Shown here in pieces: positions 57,861 to 64,000 of a stretch of 64,000 nucleotides of DNA. Below the pieces are notes generated by a model. That model did not search any database. It saw only the letters and a list, made by a program, of their open reading frames with translations, and was not told the DNA's origin. Location of the stretch: positions 1 through 64,000 of the forward strand of contig NZ_BOMV01000040.1 of the NCBI RefSeq assembly GCF_016862375.1, in the 5' to 3' direction. How positions within the stretch are numbered: the first letter of the stretch is position 1; the number at the start of each line of letters is the position of its first letter. Source of the stretch: Paractinoplanes rishiriensis (lineage in GTDB: Bacteria; Actinomycetota; Actinomycetes; Mycobacteriales; Micromonosporaceae). The translations under genes were made by a program, and so were the position numbers.

Positions 57861-60800
57861 CTACAGGTCGGAGGTCGGCAGCGTCACCGTGAAGACGGTG
57901 CCGCCGCCGGTCTCCGGATCGGCGCGCACGGCGCCTTCGTGGGCACCGATGATCGCCTTGGTGACGGCCAACCCGAGACCGGTGCCCTTGATCCCTTTCC
58001 GGGTCGCGTTGCTGGCCCGGAAGAAGCGGCTGAACAGGTGCGCGTACTGCTCGGCCGGGATGCCGATGCCGGTGTCCGCCACCCGGATCACGATCTCGTG
58101 CTCGTGCTTCTCGCCGGTCACCGTGACGGTGCCACCGTCCGGTGTGTACTTGATCGCGTTGGACACCAGGTTGTCCATCGCCTGCCGGAGACGCTGCGCG
58201 TCGCCGAGCATGGGCAGGTGCGGGTCCAGCTTCTCGATCACGGTCAGGTTTTTGGCGTACGCGCTGGGCCGGTGGTTTTCCAGTACGTCGCGCACCAGCC
58301 GGCCGGCCGACATGGGTCGTGGGTCGATGCTGATGTGCCCGGCGTCCAGGCGGGCCAGGTCGAGCAGGTCGTCGACCAGCCGCTGGAGGTGTTCGGTGCT
58401 GCGTTCCACGACGCCCGCGTGCTTGCGGTCGGTCTCGTCGAGGTGCGGGCTGTCCAGCAGCATTTCGGTGTAGCCGCGGATCACGCCGACCGGGTTGCGC
58501 AGCTCGTGGATCACCACGGCGGACAACTCGTCCTTCATCCGGTCCAGTTCGCGCAACTGCTCGACCTGCTGCTGCTCCTGCCGCAGCAGATCCTCGCGCT
58601 GCTCGTTGAGCTCCCGCCGCTCGTCCATGTTGGTGCTGATGCCGTCGACGAACAGGCGCCCGTCCTCGACCCGGGGCACCGCCCTGGTCCACACCCACCG
58701 GGCCACGCCGTCGTAGCCGATCACCCGGCACTCCAGCTCGGCCTTCTCGCCGGCGTTGAGGGCCACCGAGAAACCGGCCAGCGCGCCGGCGTCCTCCGGG
58801 TGGATGCGCGCGAGGATGGCGTCGGCCATGCCGTCGCCGCTCGGCGGGGCCCCGCCGAAGACGCCGGAGCCGTTCGGGCTGCCGTACACCGGACGGGACG
58901 TGCCGTCGGGCAGCGCCTCGATCGTCCAGACGTAGTCCGGCACCTGCTCGACCACCCGGTCGAAGTCCCGGCGGGCGGTGACCAGGGCCAGGTTCAGGTC
59001 CTCGGCGCGGCGGCGCTCCACGAACCGGCCCAGGTGGGCGCCGACCGTGTCGAGCATGGCCGCGATGTCCGAGTCGTACGGCAGCACCTCGTCGGCAAAG
59101 AAGACGAGCACGCCGAGCACCCGCTTGCCGGTCCGGATCGGCAGGCCGATGCCGGTGCGGATGCCGATCGCGTCGGCGACGTCGGAGCGGCGGCCGGCCA
59201 GCAGTCCGTCGCCCTTCGTGTGGGTCCACAGCTCGGCGCCGCGTTCCCAGATCTGGCCGGCCAGACCCTCGCCGCGGGCGAACGACAACGGCTCGCTGCC
59301 GCTGAAGCCGCACAGGTCCCGGCCGTCCCGGATGTGCGAGCTGATCCGGTCGATCCGCTCCCGCTCCGGGCTGACCTGCCAGTACTCGCCGCAGATCAGG
59401 TCCAGCGCATCGGTGATCGCGGTGACCACGTCGACCGCGGCCTCCTCGGCGCTGGTGGCCTCGGACAGCACCTGGGCCACCGCGTGCCGGGCCCGGCGCA
59501 TCTCCTCGGCCCGGTGGCCCTCGGTGATGTCGTGCATGGCCACCACCGAGCCGAGCCGGCGGCCGTCCGGGGTGTCGATCGGCCGGGCGTTGGCCACGAA
59601 GCGGCGCGGGCCGTCGCCGGTGCGGACCACCATGTGCTCGCCGCGCACCACCTGGCCGCCGACCGCCCGGGCCAGCGGGATCTCGTCGGGCCGGAGCATG
59701 GTGCGGCCGTCCGGCGCGTACAGGTCGTACTCCTGCGCCCACTCCTCCCCGGCCGCGTCCGGGTCGGCGTCGCGGCCGTGCATGTCGCGCATGGCCCGGT
59801 TGAAGAACGCCAGGTTGCCGGTGCCGTCGCAGGCCGCGACGCCGGTGTCGAGGTTGTCCAGCATCGCGTGCAGGAAGGTGCGCTCGTCCTCGAGGTCCCG
59901 GCGCTGCTGCTCCAGCGTGGCGAGGGCCTCCATCCGGGCGCTGATGTCGTGCAGGAACGCGTGAAAGATCGGACGTTCGTGCTCCAGGTTGGCCTGGATC
60001 GTCATCTCGACCGGGAACTCGCGTCCGGTCCGGTCCACGGCGGTCAGCTGGAGCCGCTGCCCGAGCAGCCGGGACTTGCCGCTCGCCCGCACCCGTGCCA
60101 TCCCGGCGTTGTGCACGTCGTGGAACCGCGCCGGGATGATCAGGTCGGTGATCGCGCGGCCCATCGCCTCGGCCGCGGCATGGCCGAACAGCCGCTCGGC
60201 GGACCCGTTCCAGGCCACCACCAGACCCTCAAAATCAATGGAGACGTACGCGTCGTGAGCGCTGTCCAGCACGGCCTGCATCCGGTCCGCGGCCAGTAGC
60301 TGCTCGCCGTGGGCGAGCCGGAGCGCGACCTCGGACTCGGCCGCGGCGGCCAGGTCGGCGAGGATCGCGAGCTGCTCCTCGGTCCAGTCCCGCCGGTGGT
60401 CGTCCATCACACAGAACGAGCCGAGCACGAGGCCGTCCGGCGTCCGCAGCGGAAAGCCGGCGTACGCGATCGCGTCGTAGTCGGTGATCGCCGGGTTGGT
60501 CCGCAGCCGCTCGTCGAGGCGGGCGTCCGGCACGATCAGCGCGGCCCGGTCCTCGACCACGTACTGGCAGTACGAGTGGGACAGCGGCGTCTGCCGGTCC
60601 CGCTCGAGATCGCCGCTGAGCCCGCAGGCGCTGGCGAACCGCTGCCGGTCGGTGTCGATCAGCACGACCAGCGCGGCACCCGCGCCCACCAGCCGCTGGG
60701 CCAGCGACGTCAGCCGGTCCAGGGTCGGCACCGGGCCCGCGTCGAGCAGTCCGGTGGCGCGCAGCGCTCGCAGGCGCTCGGCGTCCCCGGGGCGCTGATC

Positions 60801-60893
60801 TGGTGCGGCCCGCATGGAAATCCGATCGGCATCCGGGGGCGCCATCTGAACGGCCGAAGCGCTGCTGCGCCTTTTGCCCGTTTTGTGGCGCAC
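57861..60893 (-). CDS. large GAF-PAS-GAF-PAS sensor histidine kinase
   Basis: The 1010-residue soluble kinase has, in order: a GAF domain (about 30-190; LLDAGPVPTLDRLTSLAQRL, SHSYCQYVV), a PAS domain (200-325; SAHDAYVSIDFEGLVVAWN, with heme/flavin motif not seen), a second PAS (335-470), a GAF-like region (480-640), a PAS-like region (660-775), HisKA with His in VVIHELRNPVGVIRGY (about 803), and HATPase (NLVSNAIKY, DTGIGIP, GTGLGLAVTKAI). There are no membrane helices. Several starts are possible (GTG as given, ATG 60845, ATG 60815); none has a ribosome-binding site. No response regulator is adjacent, so it is an orphan kinase. Confidence 0.93.
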   Translation of the reverse strand: MRHKTGKRRSSASAVQMAPPDADRISMRAAPDQRPGDAERLRALRATGLLDAGPVPTLDRLTSLAQRLVGAGAALVVLIDTDRQRFASACGLSGDLERDRQTPLSHSYCQYVVEDRAALIVPDARLDERLRTNPAITDYDAIAYAGFPLRTPDGLVLGSFCVMDDHRRDWTEEQLAILADLAAAAESEVALRLAHGEQLLAADRMQAVLDSAHDAYVSIDFEGLVVAWNGSAERLFGHAAAEAMGRAITDLIIPARFHDVHNAGMARVRASGKSRLLGQRLQLTAVDRTGREFPVEMTIQANLEHERPIFHAFLHDISARMEALATLEQQRRDLEDERTFLHAMLDNLDTGVAACDGTGNLAFFNRAMRDMHGRDADPDAAGEEWAQEYDLYAPDGRTMLRPDEIPLARAVGGQVVRGEHMVVRTGDGPRRFVANARPIDTPDGRRLGSVVAMHDITEGHRAEEMRRARHAVAQVLSEATSAEEAAVDVVTAITDALDLICGEYWQVSPERERIDRISSHIRDGRDLCGFSGSEPLSFARGEGLAGQIWERGAELWTHTKGDGLLAGRRSDVADAIGIRTGIGLPIRTGKRVLGVLVFFADEVLPYDSDIAAMLDTVGAHLGRFVERRRAEDLNLALVTARRDFDRVVEQVPDYVWTIEALPDGTSRPVYGSPNGSGVFGGAPPSGDGMADAILARIHPEDAGALAGFSVALNAGEKAELECRVIGYDGVARWVWTRAVPRVEDGRLFVDGISTNMDERRELNEQREDLLRQEQQQVEQLRELDRMKDELSAVVIHELRNPVGVIRGYTEMLLDSPHLDETDRKHAGVVERSTEHLQRLVDDLLDLARLDAGHISIDPRPMSAGRLVRDVLENHRPSAYAKNLTVIEKLDPHLPMLGDAQRLRQAMDNLVSNAIKYTPDGGTVTVTGEKHEHEIVIRVADTGIGIPAEQYAHLFSRFFRASNATRKGIKGTGLGLAVTKAIIGAHEGAVRADPETGGGTVFTVTLPTSDL

Positions 60894-60948
60894 CGCACGA
60901 CCGAGGGAGTCGTCGCGCGTACCTCCTAAAAAGCCGGCGGCGATGCAC

Positions 60949-62841
60949 TCAGACCTCTATGTGGGATCCCATGATCACGGTGCGCTCGCGGGGCAGGCCG
61001 AAGTGCTCGGCGGCGTCCGCGGTGATGTAGGAGGTGGCGATGAACAGGCGCTTGCGCCAGACCGCCATCGTCGGATCGGGGCCGCGGCGGAGCTCGATCT
61101 TGGAGAGGAAGTACGACGCGTGGTCCAGGTGGTCCAGGTGCAGCTCCTGGAGCACGTCGGGCAACGACGGCGTCTCCATGTAGCCGACCCGGACCGTGAC
61201 GTGGGTGATGCCGTCGTCGGCGTAACCCAGGTCGTCGTGCGTGATCCGCTCGCCGTCCGGCACCCGCGGCACCGGCTCGGTCTTGATCGCGATGATCAGC
61301 ACCTGCTCGTGCCGGACGTGGTTGTGCTCGACGTTGGCCCGCATCGCGAGCGGCGCGGTCTCCTTGCCGCGGTTGAGGAAGACCGCGGTGCCCGGCACCC
61401 GGAGCGTGGCCGACGGGTTTTCCCGGAGCCGGTCGATGAAGTCGCGCAGCGAGCCCTCGCGCTCCCTGCGCTCGGCCGTGACGATCTTGCGGCCACGCTG
61501 CCAGGTGGTCATCACGGTGAACGCGGTGAGCGCGATCAGCAGCGGCAGCCAGGCGCCGTGCACCAGCTTGGTGAGGTTGGCCGCCACGAACAGCAGGTCG
61601 ACAACGAGCAGCACGGCACCGCCGGAGAACAGCACCCAGGTCGGCGGCTTCCACTTCAGGTGCGCGACGTAGAGGAACAGCAGCGTGGTGATCGTGATGG
61701 TGCCGGTCACCGCCATGCCGAACGCGTAGGCCAGGGCCGCCGAGCTGCGGAAGGCGAACACCAGGGTGAGCACCGAGACCATCAAGAGCCAATTGATCCA
61801 GGGTACGTAGATCTGGCCGATCGTCGATTCGGAGGTGTGCTGCACCCGAAGCCGTGGCAGGTAGCCGAGTTGGGCCGCCTGGGCGGCCACCGAGTACGCG
61901 CCGGTGATCACGGCCTGCGAGGCGATCACGGTGGCGGCGGTCGCCAGGATCACCAGCGGCAGCCGGGCCCACTCGGGCACCAGCAGGAAGAACGGGCTCC
62001 TGATGTTGGCCGGGTCGTCCAGGATCAGGGCGCCCTGGCCGAGGTAGCTGAGCACGCAGGCGGGCAGCGCCAGGAACAGCCAGCCGCGGGCGATCGCCTT
62101 GCGGCCGAAGTGGCCCATGTCGGCGTACAACGCCTCGGCGCCGGTCACCGCGAGCACAATCGCGGCCAGGGCGAAGAAAGCGATGTGGAAGTTGCCGATC
62201 AGGAAGGTGATCGCGTAGGTCGGCGACAGCGCCTTGAGGATGCCGGCGTGCGTGCCGATGCCGATGGCGCCCAGCGAGCCGATGGTCAGGAACCAGGCGA
62301 TCATGATCGGCCCGAACAGCCGGCCCACCGCGGACGTGCCGTGCTTCTGCACGAGGAACAGCGCCACGATGATCACCGCGGTGACCGGCACGACCAGTTG
62401 CTCAAGCGACGGCTGGACCACCTCGATGCCCTCGACCGCGGAGAGCACCGAGATGGCCGGCGTGATCATGCTGTCGCCGAAGAACAGCGCGGCGCCGAAG
62501 ATGCCGAGACCGGCCAGGAACAGCGCACTCTTCCGGCTGCGCCGCCGCTCGGTGTGCCGGAGCAGCGTGATCAGCGCCATGATGCCGCCCTCGCCGTCGT
62601 TGTCGGCGCGCATGGCGAGCAGGATGTAGGTGACGGTCACGATGATCATCACGGACCAGAAGATCAGCGAGACCACGCCGTACACGTTTGCCGTGCTGAC
62701 CGGGACCGGGTGCGGGTCCTCCGGGTTGAACAGGATCTGGAGCGTGTAGATCGGGCTGGTCCCGATGTCGCCGAAGACGACGCCGATCGCGCCGATCACC
62801 ACCGCGAGCCGGACCTTGCCGGCCGTGCCCCCATGTCCCAC
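60949..62841 (-). CDS. kup: KUP-family potassium uptake transporter
   Basis: The 630-residue protein has about 12 membrane helices and the KUP signature VVFGDIGTSPIYTLQ near the N-terminus. The C-terminal cytoplasmic domain of about 150 residues matches the family. KUP proteins are K+/H+ symporters. The GTG start has CAGGAT 6 nt upstream, a weak leaderless call. In actinomycetes KUP is often monocistronic, as here, and no K+-sensing kinase is adjacent. Confidence 0.95.
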   Translation of the reverse strand: MGHGGTAGKVRLAVVIGAIGVVFGDIGTSPIYTLQILFNPEDPHPVPVSTANVYGVVSLIFWSVMIIVTVTYILLAMRADNDGEGGIMALITLLRHTERRRSRKSALFLAGLGIFGAALFFGDSMITPAISVLSAVEGIEVVQPSLEQLVVPVTAVIIVALFLVQKHGTSAVGRLFGPIMIAWFLTIGSLGAIGIGTHAGILKALSPTYAITFLIGNFHIAFFALAAIVLAVTGAEALYADMGHFGRKAIARGWLFLALPACVLSYLGQGALILDDPANIRSPFFLLVPEWARLPLVILATAATVIASQAVITGAYSVAAQAAQLGYLPRLRVQHTSESTIGQIYVPWINWLLMVSVLTLVFAFRSSAALAYAFGMAVTGTITITTLLFLYVAHLKWKPPTWVLFSGGAVLLVVDLLFVAANLTKLVHGAWLPLLIALTAFTVMTTWQRGRKIVTAERREREGSLRDFIDRLRENPSATLRVPGTAVFLNRGKETAPLAMRANVEHNHVRHEQVLIIAIKTEPVPRVPDGERITHDDLGYADDGITHVTVRVGYMETPSLPDVLQELHLDHLDHASYFLSKIELRRGPDPTMAVWRKRLFIATSYITADAAEHFGLPRERTVIMGSHIEV

Positions 62842-62849
62842 GCGCTGAT

Positions 62850-62869
62850 CCTGCCCCGAATTCGGCAGG
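62850..62869 (-). terminator. hairpin between DUF305 and kup genes
   Basis: CCTGCC and GGCAGG form a 6-bp stem around a CCGAATTC loop, 17 bases after the DUF305 stop and just before the kup start. It could be a terminator or part of the kup leader. Confidence 0.33.
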
Positions 62870-62885
62870 TTCGTCGCCGGATGGA

Positions 62886-63545
62886 TCAGAGTTGCTGCAT
62901 CCGCCGGATCTCGCTGCCCTGCTCGACGGCCATCTCGTTGGCGACCTCGCGCAGCCGCTCGTCGTTGCCGCCGCGGATCACGTCACCGGCCATCTGCTGG
63001 GCGCCGCGGTGGTGCGCGCTCATCATCGTCACAAATTTGTTATCAAAGTTGGTGCCGCTCAGACCGGCCAGCGCGGTGACGTCGGCCGGGCTCTGCATGC
63101 CGGGCATCGTGCTGTGGTCGTGCGACGGGTCGCTCTCGGGCAGCCCGCGCTCCTTGAGCCAGAACTTCAGCCAGACCACCTCGGGGCCCTGAGCTGCGCT
63201 GATCCGGCCGGCCAGGGCTCGCAGCCGGGTGTCGCCGGCGCGCTCGGCGGCCAGGTCGGCCATCTCGATCGCCTGGCCGTGATGCACGATCATCATCTGC
63301 ACGAACGTCGTGTCGATCCGGTTGTACGTCGACCCGTCCGGCGCCTTGACCTGGTCGGAGTCGGTGACCCGGGCGGACTCCCCGGGCCGCCCCGGCAGCA
63401 CGACCCGCTCCGGCGACGCGGAACTGCTGGATCGCGGCACCGCGGCCGACCTGTCCGGCCCGGAACGCGCCGCGACGACCGCGCCCACGGCCACCGCCAG
63501 GACCGCCCCGGCCGTAATGAGCGTCATTGTCCGACGCCGCCCCAT
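62886..63545 (-). CDS. DUF305 family secreted protein
   Basis: The ATG reading MGRRRTMTLITAG has GGAGG 6 nt upstream and gives 219 residues; a TTG start four codons earlier is less likely. A signal peptide or anchor (TLITAGAVLAVAVGAVVAARSG) is followed by a ferritin-like DUF305 domain with two motifs MMIVHHGQAIEM and MMSAHHRGAQQM. HHxxA pairs suggest metal binding, and the family is often near copper or redox genes. The role is unknown. It is divergent from an LVIVD-repeat protein. Confidence 0.92.
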   Translation of the reverse strand: MGRRRTMTLITAGAVLAVAVGAVVAARSGPDRSAAVPRSSSSASPERVVLPGRPGESARVTDSDQVKAPDGSTYNRIDTTFVQMMIVHHGQAIEMADLAAERAGDTRLRALAGRISAAQGPEVVWLKFWLKERGLPESDPSHDHSTMPGMQSPADVTALAGLSGTNFDNKFVTMMSAHHRGAQQMAGDVIRGGNDERLREVANEMAVEQGSEIRRMQQL

Positions 63546-63662
63546 CCATTCCTCCAACTGAGTTTTCCCCGCTCGTCCCGGCGACTACTGTAACGACAAA
63601 CGTGGATACGCAACGCACCGATCTATCCCGATCCGTGTGGTGCGTGGACCGGAGGGAGCTCC

Positions 63663-64000
63663 ATGAAGCACACTGCCCCACAAGGGCGGCAGCTCAAGCG
63701 CCTGGCCGCGCTAAGCGTGGTCGCGGTTGTCGTCGGACTGCTGACGGCACCCGCAAGCGGCGCGGCAACACCCCCAGCCAGTCCGAATGTCATTCCCGGC
63801 GTCGACGAGATCGTCAGTAGCCCCAATTTGAAGCAGGTCGCGCACCTGCCGAAAACGGGCCCATTCGCCAATTCGACCAACTCGGACTGGGCTTTTAAAG
63901 GCAAATACGCTTACGGGGGCAATTACAACGGGTTCACCGTCTATGACATCAGTAACCCGAAAGCACCGGCGGTAGCGGCGCAGGTCCTCTGCCCCGGTTC
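63663..64000 (+). CDS. secreted LVIVD-repeat protein, 3' truncated by window
   Basis: GGAGGGAG lies just before the ATG. The visible 112 residues have a signal peptide (LKRLAALSVVAVVVGLLTAP, cleavage near ASGAA) and a mature start with QVAHLPKTGPFANS, then TNSDWAFKGKYAYGGNYNGF and VYDISNPKAP. The last motif is an LVIVD-type beta-propeller repeat. The frame is open to the end of the window. LVIVD proteins are cell-surface propellers of unknown function. It is divergent from the DUF305 gene and may be co-regulated with it. Confidence 0.82.
   Translation, partial: MKHTAPQGRQLKRLAALSVVAVVVGLLTAPASGAATPPASPNVIPGVDEIVSSPNLKQVAHLPKTGPFANSTNSDWAFKGKYAYGGNYNGFTVYDISNPKAPAVAAQVLCPG

Noticed and set aside
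57939..60299. Long open frame (786 codons) opposite the large histidine kinase
   Set aside because: Antisense shadow; composition dominated by Val, Arg, His, Gln, with no domain.
60874..63192. Long open frame (772 codons) opposite kup
   Set aside because: Antisense shadow of a transporter with strong KUP motifs; no recognisable domain.

Overview
The window is chromosomal DNA of a high-GC actinomycete, most likely Micromonosporaceae (an Actinoplanes-like genus). Supporting signs are GC-rich third codon positions, frequent GTG starts, many 4-base start/stop overlaps, and typical actinobacterial families: DUF3107, DUF3152, DUF3040, MoeZ, CsoR/CopZ, and a GT39 gene next to a GT2-GtrA gene. I see no rRNA, tRNA, phage, transposase, CRISPR array or large biosynthetic cluster. 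Genes are packed tightly; the only gene-free stretch over 300 bases is about 44134-44567.

Layout. 1-5.9 kb: the C-terminal end of a WD40 protein, a toroid-repeat protein, moeZ, two tandem DUF3152 proteins and an alpha/beta hydrolase. 5.9-11.5 kb: an 800-residue Pro-rich protein with a 21-bp coding minisatellite, divergent from a TetR gene, DUF3107 and a DEAD-box RNA helicase. 11.5-15.4 kb: heme oxygenase with a DUF2470 partner, a methyltransferase, and a csoR-copZ-secreted protein copper operon. 15.4-25.3 kb: a RecQ helicase with a C-terminal phosphoribosyltransferase-like motif, a GT1 glycosyltransferase, two SDRs, a Ser/Thr kinase, and a coiled-coil/VanY-like secreted protein coupled to a membrane spermidine-synthase-like protein. 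25.3-29.8 kb: a coupled signalling operon (receiver-SpoIIE phosphatase, CHASE3 histidine kinase, single-domain receiver, inositol phosphatase). 29.8-35.5 kb: an M28 membrane peptidase, Smr and TPR proteins, and a secreted glycosidase-like protein. 35.6-44.1 kb: an MprAB-like two-component system, DAHP synthase behind an aromatic-amino-acid attenuator, a GT39/GT2-GtrA pair and a secreted esterase. 44.5-57.9 kb: small accessory enzymes, each often beside its own TetR or LysR regulator. 57.9-64 kb: a large GAF/PAS histidine kinase, a Kup potassium transporter, a DUF305 protein and the start of an LVIVD-repeat protein.

Three observations stand out. First, a 21-codon leader peptide with Trp-Tyr-Arg-Trp-Phe, followed by mutually exclusive hairpins and a terminator with a U tract, lies directly before DAHP synthase; this is a complete ribosome-mediated attenuator. 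Second, many start codons sit exactly 6-7 nt after an xAnnnT -10 hexamer and lack a ribosome-binding site, so these genes are predicted to be leaderless; this also settles several starts. Third, three intergenic minisatellites look like tandem expansions of the sequence spanning the stop codon of the preceding gene.
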